Assembly (NCBI RefSeq): GCF_001043175.1
Contig: NZ_CP011494.1
Location: 2,604,001 to 2,668,000 of the forward strand
Source of the DNA: Marinobacter psychrophilus
GTDB taxonomy: Bacteria > Pseudomonadota > Gammaproteobacteria > Pseudomonadales > Oleiphilaceae
Direction: 5' to 3'
Length of the DNA: 64,000 nucleotides
The notes under the pieces were generated by a model, which was given only the letters and a program-made list of their open reading frames with translations, ran no database searches and was not told the DNA's origin. The position numbers and the translations under genes are program-made. Below are positions 44,104-55,109 of the stretch, in pieces. The first letter of the stretch is position 1; each line of letters opens with the position of its first letter.

Positions 44104-46764
44104 CTAGTCCGCCAGGCTCTTGTACACTACTTCGTACAGATCCCCGGACAGGTTTTCTTTGTCGCGAATTTGCATTAGCGCTGCTTGCATCTGCTGGCTG
44201 TACTCGGGGGCGAATTTGCGCCAGCGGGTCAGCGGGCTCACGAGCCGCGCGGCAATTTGCGGGTTGCTGTCGTCTAGTTTGCAGACTTGGTCGGCTAGGA
44301 ACTGGTAGCCAGAACCGTCCGGATTGTGGAAGTTCACCAGGTTCTGGCCGGCGAAGGCGCCGATCACCGCGCGGATTTTGTTGGGGTTTTTCCAATCAAA
44401 CGCCGGGTGTTCCAGCAACGCGTGAATGTGTGACAGTTGCCCGGTGCGACGGCTGGCCGCCTGAACCGAGAACCACTGTTCCACTACTTGGGGGTCGTGC
44501 TGAAAGGTCTGGTAAAAATCGTTCAAGGTAGCCGCACGATCGTCGTCGTAACCGGAGTTCACAAACGCCTTCAGGGCGCCCATGCGGTCGGTCATGTTGT
44601 CGGCGTCGCGATACTGACCTAAACCGAGGGAGCGGCCTTCTTCGTCATTAATAAGCAGCAGCCAGGCCAGCGCGGTGTTTCGCAGGCTGCGACGGGCAAC
44701 GGCTTCGGGGCCAAGTTGGTAAGGGCCGCTGTCGATGTTGCGGCGGTAGCAGGCCACCAGTTCGTCGCGCAAGGCAATCGCCAGATGCTTCAACACCCGG
44801 CGGCGGGCACGGTGAATAGCAGGCACGTCGGCGCCATCCGTCAGTTCGGCCAGATAAGCCACCGTCGGCAGCACCAGCATTTTGGCTACCAGCGCCTGAT
44901 CCAGATCGGCATCGCTGATCAAGTGGCGAAAAGCGCCTACCAGGCGAGCATCTACGGTGACGTCTTTTGGCGCGCCAATCATCTGCTGGATAACGTCTAT
45001 GGCCAGGCGCTGGCCCGCGTCCCAGCGGTTGAAGCCGTCTGAGTCGTGGTTCATCAGGAACAGCAGCTGTTCGCGGGTCCACGAATAACTCACCCGCACC
45101 GGTGCTGAAAAGTGCCGCAGCAGGGATGACACCGGGCGTTCGCTGAGGCCGTGAAATTCAAAACTGTGGCTGGCTTCAGTGAGCTCCAGCACGCGCTCTT
45201 GCGGTGCGTCGCCGCTGGCCAACTCATCGGCACTTAATGCCAGCGCCAAAGCCTCACCGCGGCTGCCCAACAGGCCCAGGGCAAAAGGAATGTGCTGAGG
45301 CTGTTTGTCGGTTTGGCCAGGGGTGTCCGGCAGGGTTTGTTTGACGTGCAGGTGATAAACGCCGGCGCTTTCATCGTACTCGTCACTGATCGCCAACTGC
45401 GGCGTACCGGCTTGCTCGTACCATAAGCGGAACTGGCCAAGATCGCGACCTGAAGCGTCTTCCATGGCTTTTACAAAGTCATCTGTGGTGACGGCCTGGC
45501 CGTCGTGGCGTTCAAAGTACAGATCACTGCCTTTGCGGAACAGATCCGGCCCTAGCAGCGTGTGAATCATACGCACCACCTCGGCGCCCTTCACATAAAT
45601 GGTTAAGGTGTAGAAGTTGGTGATTTCCATGTAAGACGCCGGGCGCACCGAGTGGGCCATGGGGCCTGCGTCTTCGGCAAACTGGGCGGTACGCAGCACA
45701 GTGGCACTTTCAATACGTTTGACCGTGGCCGAGCCCATGTCCCCAGAGAACTGGGTGTCGCGGAACACAGTAAAGCCTTCTTTAAGGCTGAGCTGGAACC
45801 AGTCACGGCAGGTAACCCGGTTGCCGGACCAGTTGTGAAAATATTCATGGGCGACAATGGATTCAATGCGTTCGAAAGCCATATCCGTCGCTGTTTCCTG
45901 GCTGGCCAGTACGCACGAGGAGTTGAATATGTTCAAGCCCTTGTTTTCCATAGCGCCCATGTTGAAATCATCAACTGCAACGATCATGAAAATGTCGAGG
46001 TCGTACTCGCGGCCGTAAGTTTGTTCGTCCCAGGCCATGGCGCGTTTCAGGGAGTCCAGCGCGTACTCGCATTTTTCAGAGTTGCGCGGCTCTACGTACA
46101 TGCGCAGGTCTACCTTACGGCCGCTCATAGTGGTGAAGCTGTCCTGCTTTTCCAACAGGTCACCGGCAACCAGAGCAAACAAATAGGCCGGTTTCGGAAA
46201 CGGATCTTCCCAAGTCACGAAGTGGCGGCCATCGCTCAGGTCGCCCTGCTCGACGGGGTTGCCGTTCGACAACAGCACCGGATAGGCGGTTTTATCCGCT
46301 TCGATGCGGGTACTGAAGCGGGCCATCACGTCTGGACGGTCCGGGAAATAAGTGATGCAGCGGAAACCTTCAGCTTCGCACTGGGTACAGAACATGGCAG
46401 CGGATTTGTACAGGCCTTCCAGACGGGTGTTGTTCTGCGGTTCTATCCAGGTGACTACTTGCAGAGTGAAGTGTTGCGGCACCTGGTTAACAGTCAACAG
46501 CTCGTCGCTGACGTTGTAGTTGCTCGGGGCCACAGCCTCACCGTTCAATACCAGACTTTCCAATTTCAGGCTGTCGCCGTGAAGTTGTAGTGGCGCGCCA
46601 GTTTCCTGGTTTTCCTGGCAGTCGGGGTTACGGCGAAAAGCCAAGGTGCTGTGCACCCGTGCGCCGTCTTCGAACAGTTCAAACCGCAGGTCGGCGGTGT
46701 CTACCAGATAGGCGGGCACCTTGTAATCGCTTAGGTAAATGGTTTGCGGCTGATTGCTAGGCAT
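44104..46764 (-). CDS. pepN: Aminopeptidase N (M1 family)
   Basis: Cytoplasmic zinc aminopeptidase, 886 residues, GGGAG before the ATG. Seen: the N-terminal domain with YLSDYKVPAYLVDTADLRFE, the substrate-binding GAMENKG in DDFNMGAMENKGLNIFNSSC, the zinc motif HEYFHNWSGNRVTCRDWFQL (HExxH, with the third ligand Glu in LKEGFTVFRD), and a catalytic Tyr region near ITNFYTLTIYVKGAEVVRM. The long alpha-helical C-terminal domain ends in LYEVVYKSLAD. The length and the GAMENKG/HEYFHNW pair match the proteobacterial PepN type. It overlaps the DUF2797 gene by 8 bases, so the three genes upstream are probably one operon. Confidence 0.97.
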   Translation of the reverse strand: MPSNQPQTIYLSDYKVPAYLVDTADLRFELFEDGARVHSTLAFRRNPDCQENQETGAPLQLHGDSLKLESLVLNGEAVAPSNYNVSDELLTVNQVPQHFTLQVVTWIEPQNNTRLEGLYKSAAMFCTQCEAEGFRCITYFPDRPDVMARFSTRIEADKTAYPVLLSNGNPVEQGDLSDGRHFVTWEDPFPKPAYLFALVAGDLLEKQDSFTTMSGRKVDLRMYVEPRNSEKCEYALDSLKRAMAWDEQTYGREYDLDIFMIVAVDDFNMGAMENKGLNIFNSSCVLASQETATDMAFERIESIVAHEYFHNWSGNRVTCRDWFQLSLKEGFTVFRDTQFSGDMGSATVKRIESATVLRTAQFAEDAGPMAHSVRPASYMEITNFYTLTIYVKGAEVVRMIHTLLGPDLFRKGSDLYFERHDGQAVTTDDFVKAMEDASGRDLGQFRLWYEQAGTPQLAISDEYDESAGVYHLHVKQTLPDTPGQTDKQPQHIPFALGLLGSRGEALALALSADELASGDAPQERVLELTEASHSFEFHGLSERPVSSLLRHFSAPVRVSYSWTREQLLFLMNHDSDGFNRWDAGQRLAIDVIQQMIGAPKDVTVDARLVGAFRHLISDADLDQALVAKMLVLPTVAYLAELTDGADVPAIHRARRRVLKHLAIALRDELVACYRRNIDSGPYQLGPEAVARRSLRNTALAWLLLINDEEGRSLGLGQYRDADNMTDRMGALKAFVNSGYDDDRAATLNDFYQTFQHDPQVVEQWFSVQAASRRTGQLSHIHALLEHPAFDWKNPNKIRAVIGAFAGQNLVNFHNPDGSGYQFLADQVCKLDDSNPQIAARLVSPLTRWRKFAPEYSQQMQAALMQIRDKENLSGDLYEVVYKSLAD

Positions 46765-47638
46765 TGCTGTCTCCCGTGTTCGCCGGTGCGCAGAAGCGGA
46801 CTTGATAACCGGTGTATTTGCGAATGTTGATCACGCCCGTGTCCAGAATCAGGTACTGGCCTTTTACGCCTTGCAGTACGCCAGACACGCGGGGTGTTTT
46901 GTCCAAATTGTGCGATGTTACTTTTTGTGGCCAAACGTCTACCGGGTAGCTTAAACCCAGAGACGGTTCCTGCACCGCGCGGATGCTGTCTGCGCCGTGT
47001 TCTGCGCGTAGGGCATCCAGTTCTTCGGCCACCAGGGCCAGCAGTTTGTCGCGTTCTTCAGCCAGGTTCAGCTCGGTGGTTTCGCCTTTCAACATGGTAC
47101 GCCAATTGGTGCGATCTGCCACGTGGGCTTTGCAGGCTACTTCCACGAAACCGGACAATTGACGGGTGGCAACACGCAACATGGGAATGGCGCCTACTGC
47201 GCCTTGGTCAATCCAGCGAGTAGGAACTTGGGTGCCGCGGGTGATACCGACTTTTAAACCCGACGAATTGGCCAGGTAAACTACATGCTCAACCATGCAG
47301 TTGGCCTGCCCCCACTCGGGTTCGCGGCAAGTGCCCAGGTGAAAATGACACTTTTCCGGGCTCATGATGCAGCTGTCACAAGATGCCAGTTTGCGCATGC
47401 AGGGAAAACAGAAACCTTGGCTGAAGCTTTTTTTGGTGACGCGGTCGCAGTTCATGCAGCGAATAATGCCGTTAAATTCAATACTAATGGGCTGGCCGAT
47501 CAGTTCGTTCAGTGCAACATGATTATCACCCAGGCGCAGTTCGTATTGCACCGGATTGCCGATAGAATGGCCGGCACTGGCGGGCATTTTGCGCAGGCGG
47601 CCACTAACGTCCACCGGATTTACGGGTGCCTGGTTCAA
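46757..47638 (-). CDS. DUF2797 protein with zinc-ribbon-like cysteines
   Basis: 293 residues, starting at TTG whose TTGA overlaps the stop of the YeaC-like gene by 4 bases. The DUF2797 pattern is seen: an N-terminal region with NPVQYELRLGDNHVALNELI, then CMNCDRVTKKSFSQGFCFPC and RKLASCDSCIMSPEKCHFHL with CREPEWGQANCMVEHVVYLA. These Cys/His clusters should bind metal. Then comes a GIY-YIG-like stretch, VYLANSSGLKVGITRGTQVP followed by TRWIDQGA. The function is unknown; nuclease-like folding is inferred only from the GIY-YIG resemblance. It is conserved beside pepN in relatives. Confidence 0.85.
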   Translation of the reverse strand: MNQAPVNPVDVSGRLRKMPASAGHSIGNPVQYELRLGDNHVALNELIGQPISIEFNGIIRCMNCDRVTKKSFSQGFCFPCMRKLASCDSCIMSPEKCHFHLGTCREPEWGQANCMVEHVVYLANSSGLKVGITRGTQVPTRWIDQGAVGAIPMLRVATRQLSGFVEVACKAHVADRTNWRTMLKGETTELNLAEERDKLLALVAEELDALRAEHGADSIRAVQEPSLGLSYPVDVWPQKVTSHNLDKTPRVSGVLQGVKGQYLILDTGVINIRKYTGYQVRFCAPANTGDSNA

Positions 47639-47979
47639 ACCTTTACCTCAGTGTATTGCTCGGAGCCGTCGTCATCGCTGTTGTCATTTAAAGAGCCATT
47701 TGCAGCGTCATTTTTTGCAGCGTTTTTGGCGACTTTTTTCTGCATCCGCACAGTGGGGTCGCAATCGGTACCGGCTTTGGCGCCGCGGTCTATGTAACCC
47801 GTGCGATCTTCTTCCGGCATGTTGTGGGTATTTTCGTAGTGAATCACCGCTTCCAGACTGATGGAGCGTTGCTCACGGCTAACTTTGCGGCCATCGGGCC
47901 ATTTACCCAGTTCAATAGACTGACGCAGGCTGCGGTAGACGTTCGGATCTAACCGTTCAATCAATTCTTCGTAAGTCAT
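47635..47979 (-). CDS. DUF1315 (YeaC-like) protein
   Basis: Small protein of about 114 residues. The ATG at 47979 is chosen because GGAGG lies at the right distance; the longer frame starts 7 codons earlier without support. Seen: MTYEELIERLDPNVYRSLRQ, SIELGKWPDGRKVSREQRSI and LEAVIHYENTHNMPEEDRTG with YIDRG, which is the whole conserved domain. The C-terminal tail is lysine-, asparagine- and aspartate-rich and looks disordered. Function unknown. It is the first gene of the yeaC-like/DUF2797/pepN run and lies back to back with the candidate small RNA promoter. Confidence 0.88.
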   Translation of the reverse strand: MTYEELIERLDPNVYRSLRQSIELGKWPDGRKVSREQRSISLEAVIHYENTHNMPEEDRTGYIDRGAKAGTDCDPTVRMQKKVAKNAAKNDAANGSLNDNSDDDGSEQYTEVKV

Positions 47980-48026
47980 GACACAGACCTCCTGAAACAA
48001 GCTTTAAAAAAGACTATCAATAACCT

Positions 48027-48060
48027 TTGACATATGAGAACGATAACGATTATCATTGCT
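48027..48060 (+). promoter_or_regulatory. Plus-strand promoter overlapped by a Fur-like operator
   Basis: TTGACA (48027-48032) and TATCAT (48051-48056) are 18 bases apart, a good sigma-70 pair. The 19-mer GATAACGATTATCATTGCT at 48042-48060 matches the Fur consensus GATAATGATAATCATTATC at 14 of 19 positions and contains the perfect palindrome GATAA-CGA-TTATC. It covers the spacer and -10, so binding would block transcription. It may also act on the minus-strand promoter of the YeaC-like gene, 60 bases away. Confidence 0.7.
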
Positions 48061-48062
48061 TC

Positions 48063-48159
48063 ACCAAATGGCATCAAGCAACACGGTCGTTCATTTGGCG
48101 TCTCTCTCATCAGAGCTATTACGCTCTCTTAATGCCCCACCTTTTGGTGGGGTTTTTTT
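48063..48159 (+). ncRNA. Candidate Fur-regulated small RNA (about 95 nt)
   Basis: Between the back-to-back 5' end of the YeaC-like gene and the 3' end of the rhomboid gene, a promoter with a Fur-like operator is followed by about 72 bases without an ORF and then a strong intrinsic terminator. There is no ribosome site or start codon that opens a frame of note. The body includes a pyrimidine stretch, GGCGTCTCTCTCATCAGAGC, whose CUCUCUC part could pair with ribosome-binding sites. The layout (Fur box on the -10, about 100 nt, C/G hairpin, seven Ts) is that of RyhB/PrrF/NrrF-type RNAs, which repress iron-using proteins during iron starvation and need Hfq. I cannot claim sequence homology to those by eye. 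The 3' end overlaps the last two bases of the convergent rhomboid gene. Confidence 0.6.
48135..48159 (+). terminator. Intrinsic terminator of the candidate small RNA
   Basis: CCCCACC and GGTGGGG pair around a TTTT loop and are followed by seven Ts. The T-run is only on the plus strand, so this serves a rightward transcript although both neighbouring genes run leftward. That is the best argument for a plus-strand RNA here. Confidence 0.88.
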
Positions 48160-48838
48160 ATGCTTTTCGCCTGCCCGGCGGTGACAAAACTACAGCGACT
48201 ATTAAACCCGCCACAAAACCACCCAGGTGGGCTTCGTTGGCCATATTGCCCATGCCCAACATGTTGGGCAGCGGGGTAAAGCCCAGAACCATCCACGCCA
48301 GGGCGAAAGTGATCAGCGCCGGCGGAAACTGGAATCTGGGCAACCGCCGCTGACTTAGCCAGCAATAGCCCATAATGGCGTAGACCACGCCCGACAGGCC
48401 GCCAAACAGCGGGCCGGTAACCAGGTACTGCAGGCTATTGGACAGCAGGCTGGCCACCAACGCCAACACCAGCAGCCGGGTACGGCCGTCTATAAACTCG
48501 ATCTGACTGCCCAGAAACCACAACATCACCGAATTGAAGATGATGTGGGGCCAGCTAAAGTGCAGGAAGTCTGGCGTAATCAGGCGCCACACCTGCCCTT
48601 TCGACAGGGTATCCAGCAACGCATTCAGACGGTCAGCCAGGCTGAACCATTCGTACTGGCGCGGGTCGATGACCATTAAGCCGGCAGCCAGTTCGTTGCT
48701 GCTCATGGAGGTGAGCCACACCGTAACCACCGCAATCACAATGAGGCTGATTACCACCGGTGCATGACCGGGGGACGGTTGCCAGCGGCCGTTGACGATG
48801 GGAGAACGACGGCCGGGTTTCATCTGTTGATCGTCCAT
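48158..48838 (-). CDS. Rhomboid-family intramembrane serine protease
   Basis: 226 residues with about six membrane segments. Seen: the family L1 region ITPDFLHFSWPHIIFNSVML, the catalytic Ser in GGLSGVVYAIMGYCWLSQR (GxSG), and the catalytic His in NEAHLGGFVAGLIVAVVLSP (AHxxGxxxG). It cuts membrane proteins within the bilayer; its substrate is unknown. Its ATG overlaps the stop of the metallophosphoesterase gene (TAATG), so the two are translationally coupled. Basic C-terminus (PPGRRKA) faces the cytoplasm. Confidence 0.92.
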   Translation of the reverse strand: MDDQQMKPGRRSPIVNGRWQPSPGHAPVVISLIVIAVVTVWLTSMSSNELAAGLMVIDPRQYEWFSLADRLNALLDTLSKGQVWRLITPDFLHFSWPHIIFNSVMLWFLGSQIEFIDGRTRLLVLALVASLLSNSLQYLVTGPLFGGLSGVVYAIMGYCWLSQRRLPRFQFPPALITFALAWMVLGFTPLPNMLGMGNMANEAHLGGFVAGLIVAVVLSPPGRRKA

Positions 48839-49860
48839 TAGCGTGCCAAACTGTCTTCACTGGTGGGGTAATTACGTTGATCAATGTCGTTAGGCCACTG
48901 TACATCTACCCATACGAATTTATCCGCCGACAAGACTCTTTCGCCGTCCATACGATAGGCCGCAAGCTTGCCGTATTTTACTGCACTGAAGTCAACACAG
49001 GCCACATTGGATTTTAGTTGTGACGGTTTGCCGTCCATCCAGTAATGGCCCACAAACACCGGGGGTGCATCCAGCGGATAGCTCAATAGTTGGCGATGTT
49101 CATCCGCCGTTAGCACATGCGCTGCCACGTCTGCGGGCAAGGGGTCGGGTTGGAATACCACGTCGGCGTATGTATGTGGGTTGTCTGCCCAGAACTTGGT
49201 GCGAAAAAACTTGCGTACAAATCCGTCACTGCCGGTAATTGCGACACCTTCCGGCAAACGCAAATCGGTGCCGCGCAACAGGGTGTCCATCACTTCGCCG
49301 GGGAAGGAATCATTCACCGACGAGGCGTGCAGAAAATCTTCAGTGATGCAGCCGTCAGGGTGTTCCTGGCGGAATCGACTAATCAGGCCATTGTCCCAGC
49401 AGGCGTGCACGGCGCGAAAGTGTTCGTCCTCTATAAACAGCGGGATGGTGTAAAACCACGCCAGGAAGTCTTTCCACTCGCCGGGGTGGGCTTCAAACTG
49501 CTGCAGGGTTTCTTTGATCAGGCGGTTGTGGCGGGGTATGTGCTCTCGCAGGAAAGTACGGCCGCTGCCTGGGCGGGCACGGGTACAATAACCCAGAGCA
49601 TTGTACTCGTGGTTGCCCATCACAATGCGGGCTGAGCCACGCTCGACCATGTCGCGCACCAGGTGCAGCGCTTCGCGGATACGCGGGCCACGGTCGATAA
49701 TATCGCCGATAAAGATGGCCTGTCGGCGCTTGTGCTCGTACACGCCTTTCACCTTGGCATAACCCATCCGTTGCAAAAGGCTTTCCAAGGTAAGCGAACA
49801 GCCGTGAATATCGCCAATAATGTCGTAGCCGCGGCAGGGATTGCTGGACGGTGTGGCCAT
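48838..49860 (-). CDS. Metallophosphoesterase (Ser/Thr-phosphatase-like)
   Basis: Calcineurin-like phosphoesterase of about 340 residues; ATG at 49860 chosen over a TTG two codons earlier. The metal-site motifs are all present: YDIIGDIHGCSLTLESLL (GDxHG), FIGDIIDRGPRIREALHLVR (GDxxDRG), ARIVMGNHEYNALGY (GNHE), then HACWDNGLISRFR and VFVGHYWMDG. It resembles ApaH/PrpE-like phosphatases but is longer and lacks a clear substrate signature. It lies between nadK (2 bases upstream) and the rhomboid gene and is part of one operon with them. Confidence 0.9.
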   Translation of the reverse strand: MATPSSNPCRGYDIIGDIHGCSLTLESLLQRMGYAKVKGVYEHKRRQAIFIGDIIDRGPRIREALHLVRDMVERGSARIVMGNHEYNALGYCTRARPGSGRTFLREHIPRHNRLIKETLQQFEAHPGEWKDFLAWFYTIPLFIEDEHFRAVHACWDNGLISRFRQEHPDGCITEDFLHASSVNDSFPGEVMDTLLRGTDLRLPEGVAITGSDGFVRKFFRTKFWADNPHTYADVVFQPDPLPADVAAHVLTADEHRQLLSYPLDAPPVFVGHYWMDGKPSQLKSNVACVDFSAVKYGKLAAYRMDGERVLSADKFVWVDVQWPNDIDQRNYPTSEDSLAR

Positions 49861-49862
49861 GT

Positions 49863-50747
49863 TCAACTCGCTGTTGTGTTGCTAGCCCAGCCAAGTTTAT
49901 CTCGGCAGGTGGCGTAAAAGTTGTGATCAGTTGGGTGAATTAGACGGATTTTGAACGGTTTCTTACTGATGCGAATAATGTCACCCGGCGCGCAGGCAAT
50001 GTTCATCTGGCCGTCAAAACTGACCTGCGGGTAAGCTTCGTTTGTTTCGCCAATCACCAGTTTTATTTCGCTGCGACCGTCCACCACGATAGGGCGGCTG
50101 CTGAGCGTGTGCGGGAACATCGGCACCAACACAATGGCATCCAGCTTGGGGTGCATAATGGGGCCACCGGCGGACAAGGAATAAGCTGTGGAGCCGGTAG
50201 GCGTAGCGACAATAAGGCCATCGGAGCGCTGGGAATACACGAAGTGGCCATCAATAAATAGGTCAAAGGCGATCATGCGGGTGGATTTGCCCGGGTGCAG
50301 TACCACATCGTTCAGCGCCGTGCCAAAGCCCAAAGGTTTGCCGTTCCGCTCTACGTGGCCGTCCAACAGAAAGCGGTGCTCTACAATGTATTCGCCCTTC
50401 AGCACTTTGCTCAGGCGCTCTTCCAGATCGCTGGGGGAGATATCGGTCAAAAAACCCAGACGGCCGCGATTAACGCCCAACAAGGGTATTTTGGACTTGG
50501 CCAGTTCACGGGCAGCACCTAATATGCTGCCGTCGCCACCGACAACAATCACCAAATCACAAATTTCACCTAGCAGCCTTTTACTGGCGACCTGCTGGCC
50601 GTGGCCAGGAAGTATGCTGGCCGTGTCTTCTTCCAGAATTACCTGATAATTGTTGGCGACCAGATATTGTTTGAGCTGGCGCAGGGTTTCAACCACCTTA
50701 ACGCTGCCCATGCGGCCAATAACACCAATGTTGCGGAATTGCTCCAT
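49863..50747 (-). CDS. nadK: NAD kinase
   Basis: ATP-dependent NAD kinase making NADP, 294 residues from the ATG at 50747; the longer frame has no ribosome site, while AGGAAATTCC precedes this ATG. Seen: RNIGVIGRMGSVKVVETLRQ, the GGDGS motif in VIVVGGDGSILGAARELA, GVNRGRLGFLTDISPSDLEE, NDVVLHPGKSTRMIAFDLFI, and PTGSTAYSLSAGGPIMHPKL. All catalytic and NAD-binding motifs are intact. It heads the nadK-phosphoesterase-rhomboid run. Confidence 0.97.
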   Translation of the reverse strand: MEQFRNIGVIGRMGSVKVVETLRQLKQYLVANNYQVILEEDTASILPGHGQQVASKRLLGEICDLVIVVGGDGSILGAARELAKSKIPLLGVNRGRLGFLTDISPSDLEERLSKVLKGEYIVEHRFLLDGHVERNGKPLGFGTALNDVVLHPGKSTRMIAFDLFIDGHFVYSQRSDGLIVATPTGSTAYSLSAGGPIMHPKLDAIVLVPMFPHTLSSRPIVVDGRSEIKLVIGETNEAYPQVSFDGQMNIACAPGDIIRISKKPFKIRLIHPTDHNFYATCRDKLGWASNTTAS

Positions 50748-50887
50748 GGAATTTCCTGTTGTTCTGCCGGGTCGCCATTCTAAAGCTGGCAACCCGCTAG
50801 TACCAGCTTGCAAACTGGCGTCTCGGTATTGGCAGTTTGAGCGTGCCAGTTTGAGAATGCCAGTTTGAGAATGAACAGCAATAAAGA

Positions 50888-50906
50888 ACGGGCGTCGAGC
50901 GCCCGT
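50888..50906 (-). terminator. Probable terminator after the dienoyl-CoA reductase gene
   Basis: Minus strand: ACGGGCG and CGCCCGT pair with a 5-base loop and are followed by TCTTTATT. The T-run is imperfect, so termination may be partial. It lies about 30 bases past the fadH-type stop. Confidence 0.5.
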
Positions 50907-50934
50907 AAAAACGTCTGATACTGAAGCTGGGGCT

Positions 50935-53232
<2,298 letters not shown>

Positions 53233-54318
53233 ATGTTGACAACAAAGACTACCAAGCCCAAACCAGCTTACGCTCTAGGTGACATAAGCGTGCTCTACGC
53301 TGCGGTGCTGTTGCGTGCCGCCGCTGCAGAAGGCGCAGACGCCGCGGGGCTGGCGCATCGGTTTCGGCTAGACGCACAAACCCTGGAGTCGGCCGAGGCA
53401 CGCATCAGCATTCCCCACTACATGCGCTTGGGCCATGCCACCATTACCGAAACCGGCAACCGCGCTCTGGGTTTACGTATGGGGGCGCTGTCACGACCTG
53501 TCGATGCGGGTTTGGCCGGGCTGGCTGGCGAGTGCGCAGCCAGCGCCGGTGTTGGTCTGAGCACACTGATTCGCTATGCACTGCTCACCAGCCAAAACAG
53601 CCGCGGTTTACCCGAGGTACAAAGTGCAGCTCGCAAGGCGGTGTTCTATTCAATCCGCCCCTATAACGACTACAACTGCTTTGTTGTGGATTCGGTTCTG
53701 GCGGCCTGGACCCAGTTTTTACGAACCCTGACCGGCGATTATGGCGTGCTGGAAAAAGTGCAGATTGAGTACCCGTCTCAGGGAATGGACGAGCTGTATG
53801 AAAGCTGGTTCCGCTGCCCGGTGCAGTTCGACGCCGCTGAAAACAGCTTGGTGGTAAAAGCCGACACATGGCAACAAGCCCCGCGCCAAACCCAACCGGC
53901 CATGCACGGCGCAATGGTTCGGCAATGTGAGCAGCAATTACAGCAAGTGCAACGGGGCTGGACGCTCCAACAACAAGTGCAATACTGCTTAACACCGCTG
54001 TTTCAGGGCGAAACCCCGGCTTTGGGCACCGTCGCCGCAAAACTGGGCCTGACACCATGGACCCTGCAAAGGCGACTGGCCGCCGAAGGCATAAAGTATA
54101 AAGATTTAGTCGACAACACCCGCCAGCAACTGGCCGCGGACTACCTGCGCGAAACCCGCCTGTCGCTGGCTGAGGTGTCGTGGCTGTTGGGCTTTGCGAA
54201 TCCAGCGGCTTTTCATAAGGCTTACAAGCGCTGGTTTTCGGTAAGTCCCGGAGAACACCGTAAGTGGCTGGCTGGCCGGGGGCAAGGAAGTCGGGGGCCA
54301 GACCGGGAACAGATTTGA
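53233..54318 (+). CDS. AraC-family transcriptional regulator
   Basis: 361 residues. The N-terminal half is the arabinose-binding-like domain of the OruR/ArgR type (VLLRAAAAEGADAAGLAHRF, RISIPHYMRLGHATITETGN and RALGLRMGALSRPVDAGLAG). The C-terminal AraC DNA-binding domain has two HTHs: LGTVAAKLGLTPWTLQRRLA (first) and LSLAEVSWLLGFANPAAFHK with AYKRWFSVSPGEHRKW (second). Next to a fatty-acid gene, this subtype is often a lipid or hydroxy-acid regulator (inference). The start ATG lacks a strong ribosome site. The last 8-10 residues (RGPDREQI) come from a copy of the dispersed palindrome, so the native C-terminus may be slightly shorter. Confidence 0.9.
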   Translation: MLTTKTTKPKPAYALGDISVLYAAVLLRAAAAEGADAAGLAHRFRLDAQTLESAEARISIPHYMRLGHATITETGNRALGLRMGALSRPVDAGLAGLAGECAASAGVGLSTLIRYALLTSQNSRGLPEVQSAARKAVFYSIRPYNDYNCFVVDSVLAAWTQFLRTLTGDYGVLEKVQIEYPSQGMDELYESWFRCPVQFDAAENSLVVKADTWQQAPRQTQPAMHGAMVRQCEQQLQQVQRGWTLQQQVQYCLTPLFQGETPALGTVAAKLGLTPWTLQRRLAAEGIKYKDLVDNTRQQLAADYLRETRLSLAEVSWLLGFANPAAFHKAYKRWFSVSPGEHRKWLAGRGQGSRGPDREQI

Positions 54319-54345
54319 AATCTGTCCCCATTAAATCCGCCCCTG
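54305..54345. repeat. Dispersed palindromic repeat at the 3' end of the AraC-type gene
   Basis: A full copy (core AACAGATTTGAAATCTGT) at 54305-54329, then a half copy (TTAAATCCGCCCC). The repeat overlaps the last codons and TGA of the AraC-type gene and lies convergent to the ABC ATPase stop. Confidence 0.8.
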
Positions 54346-54362
54346 TGCTTCCCCGTTCGTTA

Positions 54363-55109
54363 TCAGTCTGGATTGGTCGCCAGAATCTTTTTTAGAAAGT
54401 CCTGTGTGCGGGGGTCTTGCGGGTTCGAGAAGATCTCGCTGGGTGGCCCCTGTTCCACAATTCTGCCGCCATCGATAAAAATCACCCGGTCAGCGACATC
54501 TCGGGCAAAGGACATTTCGTGGGTGACCACCATCATGGTCTGGCGTTCCGAAGCCAGTTGTTTCATTAGCCCCAACACTTCTTCCACCCATTCTGGATCA
54601 AGAGATGAGGTGGGCTCATCAAACAGGATGACGTCAGCTCCGGTGGCCATGGCGCGGCCAATACCGACCCGTTGCTGCTGGCCACCGGACATCGAGGCAG
54701 GGTAGGCATCTGCTTTGTCCGCAAGGCCGATACGTTCGAGAATCTCCCGCGCGCGCTGGTAAGCCTTTTCTTTTGGCCACTTGTCGACCACCACCAACCG
54801 TTCAGCAACGTTTTCCAGTGCGGTTTTGTTAGCAAACAAAGCGTAATTTTGAAACACAAAGGCCGTTCGCCGTCGTAGTAAGAGGATTTCCGCCCGGCTT
54901 GCCCGGTTCACATCCACCGTAAGGTCGCCGACGGTGATTTCCCCCGCCGTGGGGTGTTCCAGAAAATTAATACAGCGCAGCAGCGTGGATTTGCCCGTTC
55001 CCGATGGGCCAATAATGACAATAATCTCGCCCTTTTTGATGGTCAGATCAATACCGTCGAGAACAACACTCTTGCCGAAGTGTTTACTGAGAGATTTAAG
55101 TTCAATCAT
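54363..55109 (-). CDS. Polar amino-acid ABC transporter ATP-binding protein
   Basis: ATPase of the GlnQ/HisP type, 248 residues, normal length. Walker [20 protein letters not shown]-loop [20 protein letters not shown], signature [20 protein letters not shown], Walker [22 protein letters not shown]-loop [20 protein letters not shown] and the D-rich [20 protein letters not shown]. Its start overlaps the permease stop by 4 bases. Order: binding protein, permease, ATPase. Confidence 0.95.
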   Translation of the reverse strand: MIELKSLSKHFGKSVVLDGIDLTIKKGEIIVIIGPSGTGKSTLLRCINFLEHPTAGEITVGDLTVDVNRASRAEILLLRRRTAFVFQNYALFANKTALENVAERLVVVDKWPKEKAYQRAREILERIGLADKADAYPASMSGGQQQRVGIGRAMATGADVILFDEPTSSLDPEWVEEVLGLMKQLASERQTMMVVTHEMSFARDVADRVIFIDGGRIVEQGPPSEIFSNPQDPRTQDFLKKILATNPD

